NCBI RefSeq assembly: GCF_013464485.1
Contig: NZ_RAUX01000002.1
Coordinates: 38,371-96,897 of the forward strand
Reading direction: 5' to 3'
DNA length: 58,527 nt
From: Stenotrophomonas maltophilia
Lineage (GTDB): Bacteria; Pseudomonadota; Gammaproteobacteria; Xanthomonadales; Xanthomonadaceae
Shown: positions 38,600 through 47,890 of the stretch, piece by piece
Layout of the letters: each line of letters starts with the position of its first letter
Numbering within the stretch: the stretch's first letter is position 1
Notes under the pieces: model-generated
Told to the model about the DNA's origin: nothing
Seen by the model: only the letters and a program-made list of their open reading frames with translations
Databases searched by the model: none
Made by a program: the position numbers and the translations under genes

Positions 38600-40843
38600 A
38601 TGTACGCCGAATCACTGCTCCCTGGCGCTGCACTGCAGCGCCTGCACCAGGACCGACGCCTGATCCGCGTCGACACCGCCTTGGATCCGGACACGTTCCT
38701 GGTCAAGCGCTTCGAGGGAAGCGAGGCGGTGTCGAACCCGTTCACCTACCGCATCGACCTGCTCTCGATCCAGCCACGGCTGGAACTGAAGCAGCTGGTC
38801 GGGCAGCCGCTGCGCCTGCAGCTGGGCGATGAGTTCGGCAACCGCAGCGTGCACGGCTACGTGCGTGAGTTCGCCAGCACCGGCCAGCAGGCACAGTTCA
38901 GTGCGTATCGCGCCGAGCTGGCGCCGTGGTTCGCGTTCCTGGACTACACCTGCAACTGCCGCATCTTCCAGGACCGCACCGCGTTGCAGATCGTTGAAGA
39001 GGTGTTCGCCGGTTACGCGCAGCTGGCGAAGTTCCGTTACGACCTCAACGCCGGCAAGCTGGCGCCGTTGCCGTACTGCGTGCAGTACAACGAGTCGGAC
39101 TACGCCTTCGTCAGCCGCCTGCTGGAGGACGCCGGGCTGTACTACAGCTTCGTGCACGATGAAGAAGGCCACACGATGGTGATCAGCGACGATTCCACGC
39201 TGAGCACCGTGCATGGCGAGCCACGCCCGATTGCCTTCGTCTCCGATCAGGGCACGCTGGCCAGTACCGGCCTGCACCGCTGGGGCGCGCGGCGCCGGGT
39301 CGGGCCGAGCGTGCAGACCCTGCGCAGCTTCGATTTCAAGCAGCCCAGCCAGGCGCTGGACGGCAACCAGGGCAACCAGGTGCCACTGGGCCTGCTGCCG
39401 CCGCTGGAGCAGTACCGCTACGATGGTGCAGCACGCTTCAGCAACAGCCGTATCGGTACCGCGCTGGCCAATGTACGCAGTGAAGAGGTGACCTGGCCGA
39501 CCAAGCTGTTCGAATGTGCCGGCAATGCCGGTGAGCTCGACGCCGGCGCCTGCTTCGAACTGGAGAGACACCCCGATTTCATCGGCCGCGACGATGCCGA
39601 TCGCAGCTTCTTCGTGGTCAGCGTGCAGCGCGAAGGCCACAACAACTTCGCCGCCGATTTCGGCAGCGCCGAAGCGCCCAGTGTGGAAGTGCAGGCCGAA
39701 GTGCTGCGCCGGCGCATCCCGTACCGGCCGCTGCGGCGCACGCCGTGGCCGCGCATGCCGGGCCCGCAGACCGCCACCGTGGTCGGCCCGCCGGGTGAGG
39801 AGCTGCATGCCGACCGCTACGGACGGGTGAAAGTGCAGTTCCACTGGGACCGCCAGCTGGACCGCCGCGAGAACGCCTCGTGCTGGATCCGCAGCGCCAG
39901 CCCGTGGGCCGGCGCCGACATGGGCGGCGTATCGCCACCGCGCGTGGGCCAGGAAGTGATCGTCGATTTTCTCGATGGTGACCCGGATCGCCCGATCATC
40001 ACCGGCCGCGTCTACAACGAAGACAACATGCCGCCATTCGGCATGGAAGTGAGCGGCCTGAAGTCGAAGACGGTCAAGGGCGCAGGCTGGAACGAGATCA
40101 CCATGCACGATGGCGCCGGTGGCGAGCTGCTGAACATGCGCGCGCAGCGCGACATGGTCACCACCGTGCTCAACGACCAGAACGCCAGCATCCAGAACAA
40201 CAAGTCGACCACGGTGGCGGTGAACCACACCATGGGCGTGGGCGCCAACCAGGACATCAGTGTCGGCGGCAATCGCGGCATCACCGTCACCGGCACCGAT
40301 ACGCTCGGCGTCACCGGTACCCGCACCACCAACGTGACCGGCGCGGTGACCGAGAAGTACGAGACCGGCGAAACCAAGACGATTGCCGCCGCCGGCTACA
40401 CCGAGACCATCACCGGCGATTTCAAGACCACCCTGACCGGCAACTACACCAGCCAGCGCACCGGCACCTGGACCGAGACCGTCACCTCCACTTCCAGTCG
40501 CACTGTGGGCGGCCTGGTCACCGAAATGCTGCAGGCCGCCCGTGAGGTGACGATCACCGGTCAGGACAAGCGCAAGGTGCAGGGCAAGGTCGATGACAGC
40601 AACGTCGGTGCGCGCGTCATCGATGTCACCGGCAACTTCAGCCAGGATGCCACCGGCACCCACAGCCAGGGTTCGGACGGCGCGATGAGCCTGGAGTCCG
40701 CAGTCAAGCTCACCAGCAAGGTCGGCGGCTCGGTCATCGAGATCACCGACAGCGCGATCAAGATCACCGCCGGCGGCTCGGAGGTGGTGATCGACGCAGG
40801 CGGTGTATCGGTCAACGGCAGCGAGATCAAGCTCAACTGCTGA
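38600..40843 (+). CDS. vgrG: T6SS spike protein VgrG
   Basis: Spike-tip protein of the type VI secretion system, about 747 residues. The gp27-like part begins near DPDTFLVKRFEGSEAVSNPF and includes YNESDYAFVSRLLEDAGLYY. The gp5-like OB domain (about 395-470) has DRYGRVKVQFHWDR, CWIRSASPWAG and VGQEVIVDFLDGDPDRPIIT. The C-terminal half is a triple-stranded beta-helix of short repeats (VTGT, ITGD and similar), ending INGSEIKLNC-like with no fused enzyme. ATG 38555 is a possible alternative start. It heads a module with a TPR protein, a small membrane protein and an Rhs effector. No core T6SS genes are in the window. Confidence 0.92.
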   Translation: MYAESLLPGAALQRLHQDRRLIRVDTALDPDTFLVKRFEGSEAVSNPFTYRIDLLSIQPRLELKQLVGQPLRLQLGDEFGNRSVHGYVREFASTGQQAQFSAYRAELAPWFAFLDYTCNCRIFQDRTALQIVEEVFAGYAQLAKFRYDLNAGKLAPLPYCVQYNESDYAFVSRLLEDAGLYYSFVHDEEGHTMVISDDSTLSTVHGEPRPIAFVSDQGTLASTGLHRWGARRRVGPSVQTLRSFDFKQPSQALDGNQGNQVPLGLLPPLEQYRYDGAARFSNSRIGTALANVRSEEVTWPTKLFECAGNAGELDAGACFELERHPDFIGRDDADRSFFVVSVQREGHNNFAADFGSAEAPSVEVQAEVLRRRIPYRPLRRTPWPRMPGPQTATVVGPPGEELHADRYGRVKVQFHWDRQLDRRENASCWIRSASPWAGADMGGVSPPRVGQEVIVDFLDGDPDRPIITGRVYNEDNMPPFGMEVSGLKSKTVKGAGWNEITMHDGAGGELLNMRAQRDMVTTVLNDQNASIQNNKSTTVAVNHTMGVGANQDISVGGNRGITVTGTDTLGVTGTRTTNVTGAVTEKYETGETKTIAAAGYTETITGDFKTTLTGNYTSQRTGTWTETVTSTSSRTVGGLVTEMLQAAREVTITGQDKRKVQGKVDDSNVGARVIDVTGNFSQDATGTHSQGSDGAMSLESAVKLTSKVGGSVIEITDSAIKITAGGSEVVIDAGGVSVNGSEIKLNC

Positions 40844-40862
40844 GCCGCCAGGGAGAAGCACG

Positions 40863-42479
40863 ATGCAGGACACCCCCATGCTGCGTGGCCTGAACGCACT
40901 GCGCGATGCCTGGCTGGATGCAAGCGCCGACAGCAGCCGGCGGCTGCTGGTCTGGCGCCTGCCGGCCGCCTCCAGCCGCTTGCTGGCCGCGTTCTTCGAA
41001 ATGCAGCGCAACGACGCGGGTCGCGATACGCCGGATTACTTCCTGCGCATCGATACCGCCTATGAACTGGGCTTCCGCTACAGCCGCCAGGTGAAGCAGG
41101 ACCTGCTGGACCGCTATCTGGCCAGCCAGGACGATCTGCGTTCGCAGCAGGTGCCGCTTGGGTGGCGGGGGCCGCATGAGGCGCACCCGGACAGCGCGCA
41201 CGGCGTGGTGCAGGTGCTGGAGAGTTTCATCGACCACCACGGCGAACACCTGCGCCTGCTGGCGGCGGTGCTTGAGCCGGAGCGCTGCGTGCCGGGCGAG
41301 GGTTTCGAGCGCTGGGTGGACGCGGCGCTGGCCGCCGGCCCTGGTGCGCGCCTGCGCCTGGTGCTGGTGGATACCGAAGAAGATCCGCGTTGGCAGTCGC
41401 TGTTGGACCGTCACGGCGCGGCGGCGCGGGTGGTGACCGCCCCGGTCGACATGTTCGGCATCGCCCGCGACACCGCGGCGCAGTCCGGCGGCCGTGGCCC
41501 GGAAGTGCTGTACCGGCAGCTGCTGGCCGACCTGATGCTGCTGCTCGAACGCGGTAGCCCTTCCCAGGTCGTTGCCCGCGCAGAGCGCGCACAAGGGCTG
41601 GCGCAGCGGCAGGGCTGGCAGGACCAGCAATCGGTGGTGCAGATGATGGTGGCCGGTGCATGGTTGAAGCACGGCGATCACGGCCAGGCGATCAACAGTT
41701 ATCGGCAGGCGCGCAGTGCGGCCGAAGGCGCACGCATGAGCGGCAACCCGGCTGCGCCGGAACTGGTGATGCAGAGCTGGTTCGGCGAGGCCGGTTGCTG
41801 GTTGGCCGCCAAGCAGCCCGAGCGTGCTGCGCAGACCTACCTGCAGGCCTCGGCGTCGGCGGCCAGCATTCCGCATCCGATGTTCGCGCTGGAGGGCCAG
41901 CGCATGGCTGGCTGGTGCCAGTTGCAGGCGGGCCAGCGCGAAGCGGCACGCACCCAGTTGCTGGAAGCGATCCGCATCGCCAAGCCGCTGGCCCCGGCCG
42001 ACCGCAAGGCCACCACGCTGCCGCAGGCGCTGTGGGACCTGCTGCAGCTGCAGGACGCGCGCCGCTGCGAATCGCTGCAGCAGGTGGCCGCCGATTACCT
42101 GCAGGCCAGTACCAGCCTGCTGGAAAAGGCCGATGCACAGGGCCGCGCGCTCGGCCCGCGACCCGCACGGCCGGCGCTGGACGCCATCGACGCGGAGCTG
42201 GATGCCGCGCTGGAGCGTGGCTTCCATCGCGCCCAGCAGGAGCGCGAGCGGTTGATCCAGGGCGGCGACGAATTCTTCCGCAAGATCGTGGCCGTGGGCC
42301 GCGACTTCCTCGACCCGGGCTGGAACGGCCTGCCGGCCATCGAACACCCGCTCGATCACGAGATACCGGTGTGGAGCGAGCCGCCGGCGATGCAGCCGTT
42401 GCCCGATCCCAGTGGCCTGCTGCAGGCGTCCGTGGCGGCGCCGGCCGGGCCTGCCGTTACAGGAGTGGCTGTTGCATGA
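40863..42479 (+). CDS. TPR-containing VgrG/Rhs-associated protein (putative adaptor)
   Basis: Cytosolic protein of 538 residues, ATG 40863 preceded by AGGGAGA. The N-terminal half (LLVWRLPAASSRLLAAFF, VVQVLESFIDHHGEHLRLL, ARLRLVLVDTEEDP) looks like a degenerate STAND-type NTPase fold without a Walker A loop. The C-terminal half (about 215-430) is a run of TPR-like helices such as MMVAGAWLKHGDHGQAINSY and AWLKH/YRQARSAAEGA. The tail is Pro-rich. It lies where effector adaptors (DUF4123/Tap, DUF1795/Eag, DUF2169) usually sit, and none of those families is present here, so a role in loading the Rhs protein on VgrG is inferred. Its stop overlaps the next gene's ATG. Confidence 0.7.
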   Translation: MQDTPMLRGLNALRDAWLDASADSSRRLLVWRLPAASSRLLAAFFEMQRNDAGRDTPDYFLRIDTAYELGFRYSRQVKQDLLDRYLASQDDLRSQQVPLGWRGPHEAHPDSAHGVVQVLESFIDHHGEHLRLLAAVLEPERCVPGEGFERWVDAALAAGPGARLRLVLVDTEEDPRWQSLLDRHGAAARVVTAPVDMFGIARDTAAQSGGRGPEVLYRQLLADLMLLLERGSPSQVVARAERAQGLAQRQGWQDQQSVVQMMVAGAWLKHGDHGQAINSYRQARSAAEGARMSGNPAAPELVMQSWFGEAGCWLAAKQPERAAQTYLQASASAASIPHPMFALEGQRMAGWCQLQAGQREAARTQLLEAIRIAKPLAPADRKATTLPQALWDLLQLQDARRCESLQQVAADYLQASTSLLEKADAQGRALGPRPARPALDAIDAELDAALERGFHRAQQERERLIQGGDEFFRKIVAVGRDFLDPGWNGLPAIEHPLDHEIPVWSEPPAMQPLPDPSGLLQASVAAPAGPAVTGVAVA

Positions 42480-42604
42480 AGTCGAACAAGACCGTGGTGA
42501 TGCTGGTGGCCATCGTGCTGGGCATCATCGTCGTGACCTGGATCAGCGCCGAGTACCGTGACGAAGTAAAGGCGTTCCTGCGCGCGTTGTTCCGCGCCTT
42601 GTAA
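42476..42604 (+). CDS. 42-residue single-pass membrane protein
   Basis: Tiny gene whose ATG overlaps the TGA of the TPR gene (ATGA). It has a good ribosome binding site (AGGAG, 11 bases before). The product has a basic N-tip (MKSNK), one hydrophobic helix (about 6-22: TVVMLVAIVLGIIVVTW) and an amphipathic basic C-terminal helix (EYRDEVKAFLRALFRAL). The Rhs gene starts 19 bases later. Coupling on one side and tight spacing on the other argue for a real gene of the module. It could be a membrane-localising accessory for effector handling; no homologue is recognised. Confidence 0.72.
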   Translation: MKSNKTVVMLVAIVLGIIVVTWISAEYRDEVKAFLRALFRAL

Positions 42605-42623
42605 AGCAACAGGGAGTGTTGCC

Positions 42624-45600
42624 GTGAGCATCGCCGCCAAGCATTTCGATCCGCAGCTGGGCATCGACATCCACATGTACGCGGTGCCGCCGTGCCCGCT
42701 GCCGACGCCGCATATCGGCCTGGTGCTGGATCCGTTCGACTACATCCCGTTCATCGGCTCGACCATCAAGGTCAACGGTGTACATCGCGGCACCGCCGGC
42801 ACCGGCGGCCTGGACATCCACATTCCACTGGGCGTGTGGGGACCGCCGCTGGCTGCGCCGATGGGGCCGCAGTTCGACGGCGAAGAAATCTTCATGGGCA
42901 GCCGCACGGTGTCGGCCGATGGCGAGCCGTTCTCGCGGCTGGCGATGCCGGTGCTGGACTGCAACCTGGCCGGCATGATCAATCCGTTCCGGGTGAAGAA
43001 GCCGAAGAAGCCGCTGCGTGCGATGTCGCTGCCGACTGGCCTGAACGTGGCCATTCCCACCAGCGTCACCGTCGGTGGTCCGCCTACTGTCTCCTGGACT
43101 GCGCTGGCGTTCCGCGCCGCGTTTGCCGGACTGGGCAAGCTGCGCAAGAGTGCGTTCTTCCGCAAGAAGTTGGATGCGTTTGCCAAGTGGCGGCGCGGCA
43201 AATGGGGCCATCTGCCCTCCGGCTTCCTGAAATGCAAGGTGCTGCGTGCCGAGCCGGTGGATATCCGCGATGGCAGCGTGGTAGTCAGCCACCAGGACTT
43301 CGACATTCCGGGGCGGCTGTCCCTCGCATGGCAGCGCAGTTATGGCTCGCGCAGGGCGGGTGAGCCGGGACTGTGCGGCGCAGGCTGGCAGACGCCGGCC
43401 GATATCCGCCTGGAACTGCTGGACGACGGCAGCGTGTGGTTGTCCGGCCCGGACCAGGCCGCGTTCTTCGCGGAGCTGCCACCCGCTGAAGGCGAGGCCG
43501 GGGCGATCCTCGATTTCGTCGATGGCGCGCGCCTGCTGCGTCGGCGCGGGCAGTGGCAGGTGCGCTTCAAGAGTGGCCTGAAGTATGTGTTCGGCGGCGA
43601 ACTGCCGGCAGGCGTCAGCGTGCTGCCGAATCCACAGTCCTGGCCGATCGAGCGCATCGAGGACGCGCACGGCAACCACTGGCGGTTCGAGCGCCGCGAC
43701 GGCCATCTGGTGCGCATCGTCGAAAGCGGCGTCGGCGACCTGCAGGGCCGTTTCATCGAAGTGGAGGCCCGCAACGGCCGCATCGACCGGATGGCGCTGC
43801 ATGACCCGGCCACCGGCTTGGTGCATCCGCTGGTGAGCTACCGCTACAGCGGCGAGGGTGACCTGTTGGCGGCCGTCGATGCGCTGGGTGCGCCACGCAC
43901 CTTCGCCTACGAGCAGCACCGCATGGTGCGGCACACCGACCGCGTCGGCCTGTCGTTCCATTACGCGTTCGACGCGCAGGGCAGGGTGGTGCATTCGTGG
44001 GGCGATGGCGGCCTGTACGATTATCACTTCGAGTACGACGCGCTGCTGCGCGAGACCCGCGTAACCGACTCGCTGGGCCACCTGAGCGTGGTCAAGTTTG
44101 ACGAGAACCAGCTGCCGCTGTGCGAGATCGATCCGCTCGATGGCGTGACGCTGTTCGAGTACGACGATTTCGGGCGGACCGTGGCGGTGACCGATCCGGA
44201 AGGGCTGCGCACGGCGTTTGCCTATGATGCGCATGGCAACCTGATCTGCCTGACCCGCGCCGATGGCACGACGATCCAGATGGAGTACGACCTGGACGAC
44301 CATATGGTGTCGCTGCGGACGCCGGATGGTTTCGATTGGCAACAGGCGTATGACGGCCAGGGCTTGCTGGTCAGCCAGACCGATCCATTGGGTGCAACCA
44401 CACGCTTCGAATACGACGCACGGGGACAGTTGGAGTCGCAGACCAACGCGCGGCAGGCAGTCACACGCCTGCGCTATGACCGTCATGGGCTGGTGGCAGC
44501 GGTCGTTGATGCGCTCGGCCATGAGAGCCGCTTCGAGCACGATCCGCTCGGCAACCTGCTGCGCCAGGTAGATCCGCTGGGACAGACCAGCCGCTACGAG
44601 TACGACGCGAAGGGACGCCTGTTGGCCACTGCTGGCCCCGATGGGAACGGTGTGCGCTGCGAGTACGATGCCGAAGATCAACTGGTGCGCTACACCGATG
44701 AAGTGGGCGCGCAGACGCGACTGCAGTACGTGGGCATCGGCCAGATCGGCAAGCGCCTGCAGGCCGATGGCCACAGCGTGGAGTACCGCTACGACACCGA
44801 AGAGCAGCTCATCGCGGTCATCAACCAGCGCGGCGAGACCTATCAGCTCGTACGCGATGCGCTGGGCCGCATCGTCGAGGAGGTGGACTACTGGGGGCAG
44901 TCGCGGTGCTATACCTATGACGCGGCCGGACGACTGACCTCCACCGTGGATCCGCTGGGCCAGCGCATCGCCTTCACCACCGACAAGCTCGGGCGCATCA
45001 CCCGCAAGACGCTGCCGGACGTACGCCAACCTGGCCAGCAGGTGCAGGAACACTTTGTCTACGACGTGCAGGGGCAGATTGTCGAGCTGCGCAATCCGGC
45101 GCGTACGGTGAAGCGCGTGTATGACCCGCTGGGCCAGCTGCTGGAAGAGCTGCAGGATGGCTTCCGCGTGGGCTATGGCTACGACGCGGTCGGCAACCGC
45201 GTGTTGCGCGAGACCTCGGCGGGTAACCGGGTTGCGTTTGGCTACGACCTGCGGGACCAGACGGTGTCGGTGGCGATCAATGACGAGTCGCCGATCTCCA
45301 TTGAGCGCGACGCGTTGGGTCGCACGACACGCGAGCAGCTGAGCCCGCATCTGCAGCGCGACTTCACCTATGACAGCCGCAACCTGCTGACCTTGCAATC
45401 GGTACTGAAGGAAGCCGCGCCGCTGTTCGAGACTCGCTACGACTATGACCGCAGTGGCAACCTGACCCGCCGCAGCGACAGCGCACAGGGCGTGGACGAG
45501 TACCGCTACGACGCGATCGGGCGCCTGCTGCAGCACATCGACCCGAAGGGAAGGGTCGAGCGCTACTTCAACGACCCGGCCGGCGACAGGCTGCGCACCG

Positions 45601-47183
45601 AGGTGAAGCAGGTGCAGGCGCGCAAGGTGGTGGGCGGCGAAGATGACGACCTGACCACCTGGACGCGCGAGGGCACCTACCAGGGCGTGCACTACGTGTT
45701 TGACCGGGCGGGCGATCTGGTGCGCAAGGGTGCGCCGCAAGGGGATGCGCCCGATGACCTGACGCTGATCTGGGATGCCAATCATCGGCTGGCGGAGAGC
45801 CGTCGCAATGGGCAGTCAACGTACTACGGCTATGACCCGCTGGGGCGGCGCGTATTCAAGCGCAACCCGACGCAGACCACGTGGTTCTTCTGGGATGGAG
45901 ATGCATTGCTGGGTGAAGTGCAGCAGGCCAATGACGCCGAAGAGGCGGCACCGGTGTGGGTGGGGAATGTGGCGAGCCTGGTGGAGGTGAGGCGCCGGCA
46001 GCGGCGGTTGGAAAAGCTGCATGAGCGAGTGCGGGAGTATGTGTACTACCCGGGGACGTTTGTGCCGTTGGCGTTGGTTGGCGCTGTGCAATTGAGCTGC
46101 CAGCACCGTGCAAGTACTGTGGCAACCGTTGTCGCGCCAAGCGCTGACGTCCGATCCAAGGAGGAGCTTGAGGGCCCGCTGCATCAAGCAGAGTCGAAGT
46201 TGAATCAGAGCGCCTTGGGGACGCTCGGAGCACTGGGTGGCAGCGCGCCCAGTCCACTTGGTGACTCAAAGAAGCTGGGACATGGTTCCCTTGGAACTGG
46301 GCTGGCGCTCAACGGCACCGCCGGCTTGGGTTTGCGTCCTGACGCAAATTCCCGCGCGACCACACCCCAGGCGACGGCGGCCGGAAGTACACGGGCATCG
46401 CCGCCGCCCGGACTTCCGCAAGCGGGATTGGAGGGGCCAAAGGAGGTTTCGGCGAGCCAATCAGGCCTCCTTTCAATCTTCCATCTTGATATCAACGGTT
46501 TTCCGATGCGGATGACCACAGTTTCCGGTGACTTGATCTGGAGCCGTTTTGCGGGATCCCATAGCCCTGTTGCGGCGGCGCCAGGCCTTGTTGCAGGCAC
46601 GGAGCTGGAGTTGCAGGGGCAGTATCGAGACAACGAAACGGGCCTTCTTTACAATCGGCATAGGTACTTTGACTCCGAGATCGGGCAGTTTTCATCGCAA
46701 GATCCGCTGGGTCTCGCTGCGGGAGACAATCTCTACGAGTTTGGCCCAAACACGCTGGGCTGGTCTGACCCATTGGGGCTGAGCTGCAGATCTACCAAGA
46801 AGCTGCAGAGCTTCGTGGATCAAGCGGTCCGCGAGCTGGTAGCTAACCCTAAGATGGCTGAGTCGCTGATGAGCGAAGGCAGCTATCGCCATTTGAAGAA
46901 TGGCACCAACCTCTACGCCGCAAGCTTTGGTAAAGCGGTTGAGCGTCGGGTTGCCCAGCTGGTCAGGGAGGATCCAAATCTGAGGAACACTATTCTGCAC
47001 ACTGGTCTCGCCAGGGGGAGCAATGGGCGATTCATTTCGAGCCCCGACTTCACGCGTACGACCGGGCGCCCCAAGGTGTGGGACGTTACTACGAATGCAG
47101 ATGTGCCCGCACACGCGGATCGCTACGGAGATGATGCTGTTACGTATCTCACGTATGATGTCGTCAAGGGACTCCCTTTCTAG
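42624..47183 (+). CDS. Rhs-family T6SS effector with C-terminal toxin domain
   Basis: Protein of 1519 residues starting at GTG 42624 (AGGGAG upstream). The N-terminal 190 residues are PAAR-like (PCPLPTPHIGLVLDPFDYIP, SLPTGLNVAIPTSVTVGGPP) without a pre-PAAR motif or membrane helices. RHS/YD repeats fill about 370-1090 (e.g. YEYDAKGRLLATAG). A low-complexity linker rich in Ala, Ser, Gly and Pro spans about 1155-1285, where composition becomes AT-richer. The core end YNRHRYFDSEIGQFSSQDPLGL and SDPLGL closes at about 1386. The last 133 residues form the variable toxin. Its FGKAVERRV, SPDF and KVWDVTT segments (Glu1440, Asp1475, Asp1487) suggest a PD-(D/E)xK-like nuclease, a low-confidence guess. 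Confidence 0.9.
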   Translation: MSIAAKHFDPQLGIDIHMYAVPPCPLPTPHIGLVLDPFDYIPFIGSTIKVNGVHRGTAGTGGLDIHIPLGVWGPPLAAPMGPQFDGEEIFMGSRTVSADGEPFSRLAMPVLDCNLAGMINPFRVKKPKKPLRAMSLPTGLNVAIPTSVTVGGPPTVSWTALAFRAAFAGLGKLRKSAFFRKKLDAFAKWRRGKWGHLPSGFLKCKVLRAEPVDIRDGSVVVSHQDFDIPGRLSLAWQRSYGSRRAGEPGLCGAGWQTPADIRLELLDDGSVWLSGPDQAAFFAELPPAEGEAGAILDFVDGARLLRRRGQWQVRFKSGLKYVFGGELPAGVSVLPNPQSWPIERIEDAHGNHWRFERRDGHLVRIVESGVGDLQGRFIEVEARNGRIDRMALHDPATGLVHPLVSYRYSGEGDLLAAVDALGAPRTFAYEQHRMVRHTDRVGLSFHYAFDAQGRVVHSWGDGGLYDYHFEYDALLRETRVTDSLGHLSVVKFDENQLPLCEIDPLDGVTLFEYDDFGRTVAVTDPEGLRTAFAYDAHGNLICLTRADGTTIQMEYDLDDHMVSLRTPDGFDWQQAYDGQGLLVSQTDPLGATTRFEYDARGQLESQTNARQAVTRLRYDRHGLVAAVVDALGHESRFEHDPLGNLLRQVDPLGQTSRYEYDAKGRLLATAGPDGNGVRCEYDAEDQLVRYTDEVGAQTRLQYVGIGQIGKRLQADGHSVEYRYDTEEQLIAVINQRGETYQLVRDALGRIVEEVDYWGQSRCYTYDAAGRLTSTVDPLGQRIAFTTDKLGRITRKTLPDVRQPGQQVQEHFVYDVQGQIVELRNPARTVKRVYDPLGQLLEELQDGFRVGYGYDAVGNRVLRETSAGNRVAFGYDLRDQTVSVAINDESPISIERDALGRTTREQLSPHLQRDFTYDSRNLLTLQSVLKEAAPLFETRYDYDRSGNLTRRSDSAQGVDEYRYDAIGRLLQHIDPKGRVERYFNDPAGDRLRTEVKQVQARKVVGGEDDDLTTWTREGTYQGVHYVFDRAGDLVRKGAPQGDAPDDLTLIWDANHRLAESRRNGQSTYYGYDPLGRRVFKRNPTQTTWFFWDGDALLGEVQQANDAEEAAPVWVGNVASLVEVRRRQRRLEKLHERVREYVYYPGTFVPLALVGAVQLSCQHRASTVATVVAPSADVRSKEELEGPLHQAESKLNQSALGTLGALGGSAPSPLGDSKKLGHGSLGTGLALNGTAGLGLRPDANSRATTPQATAAGSTRASPPPGLPQAGLEGPKEVSASQSGLLSIFHLDINGFPMRMTTVSGDLIWSRFAGSHSPVAAAPGLVAGTELELQGQYRDNETGLLYNRHRYFDSEIGQFSSQDPLGLAAGDNLYEFGPNTLGWSDPLGLSCRSTKKLQSFVDQAVRELVANPKMAESLMSEGSYRHLKNGTNLYAASFGKAVERRVAQLVREDPNLRNTILHTGLARGSNGRFISSPDFTRTTGRPKVWDVTTNADVPAHADRYGDDAVTYLTYDVVKGLPF

Positions 47184-47191
47184 GTTTAGTG

Positions 47192-47890
47192 ATGCAGAAC
47201 ATTGATGATCAGCAGTTCAGAATGGTGTTCGATGATGGCGGCAAGGTCTTCGAGGCACTTCGAGTAACGAACAGCAGTTTTGATAACTGCGGGATGTCGC
47301 TGTCAAAACGACCTTCGAGGATGAGTCTGGTTCGCAATGTCCATGTGTCGAACTGCAAGGTGATTAATTCCGAGATTGGTCCGACAGTGATCGAGGATGT
47401 CCAGATCGACGGATTGGAAGTGAATCCAATTCTTCTCTTCTGGTCATGCTTTTTTAGGCGTGTGTCATTTTCGGGCAAGATTGGAAAAATAAAAATCAAT
47501 CTTGAGCCCTTTGCGTTCTGCACTGATGCAGGTGTTCTCGCGGCGTTCGCAGAGCAGCGTGCGGCATTCTATGAGGCTACGGACTGGGCGCTGGATATCA
47601 GTCGGGCAAAATTTGTTGACTTTGCGTGTAAGGGGGTTCCTCTTGCTCTGACCAAGAGGGATCCGGAAACCCAGGTCATCATCAGGAAGCGGGACTTCCA
47701 TGGGCTCGACATGTTGGGGCAACAGTTCGCGGACGCATTCCCGGAGACGCACACGAGGCTGAGCATTTTCAGCGACTCGAATGCCGAGGAGGTACTGCTG
47801 GTGGTGCCTTTGGCTGCGGCCAAGAAGCGCCGGGAAGACTGGGCCGGCGGAATTGCGGAGTTGAGGCGCTTGGGCGTTGTTTCAGAGTAG
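47192..47890 (+). CDS. Putative immunity protein of the Rhs toxin
   Basis: Protein of 232 residues beginning 8 bases after the Rhs stop (ATG 47192; GTG 47189 is also possible). No signal peptide or membrane helix, so it would act in the cytosol, fitting a nuclease toxin. The N-terminal half has short repeating strands (VRNVHVSNCKVINSEIG, TVIEDVQIDGLEVN) suggestive of a beta-helix or pentapeptide-like stack; the C-terminal half is alpha/beta. No known immunity family is recognised. The role is inferred from position directly after the toxin domain and from the AT-rich composition shared with it. Confidence 0.6.
   Translation: MQNIDDQQFRMVFDDGGKVFEALRVTNSSFDNCGMSLSKRPSRMSLVRNVHVSNCKVINSEIGPTVIEDVQIDGLEVNPILLFWSCFFRRVSFSGKIGKIKINLEPFAFCTDAGVLAAFAEQRAAFYEATDWALDISRAKFVDFACKGVPLALTKRDPETQVIIRKRDFHGLDMLGQQFADAFPETHTRLSIFSDSNAEEVLLVVPLAAAKKRREDWAGGIAELRRLGVVSE

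Noticed and set aside
38600-40843. VgrG with a C-terminal effector extension
   Set aside because: The protein ends within the beta-helix repeats; nothing after them looks like an enzyme domain.
42543-45785. Minus-strand open frame of 1080 codons
   Set aside because: Antisense shadow of the Rhs gene; no domain recognised.
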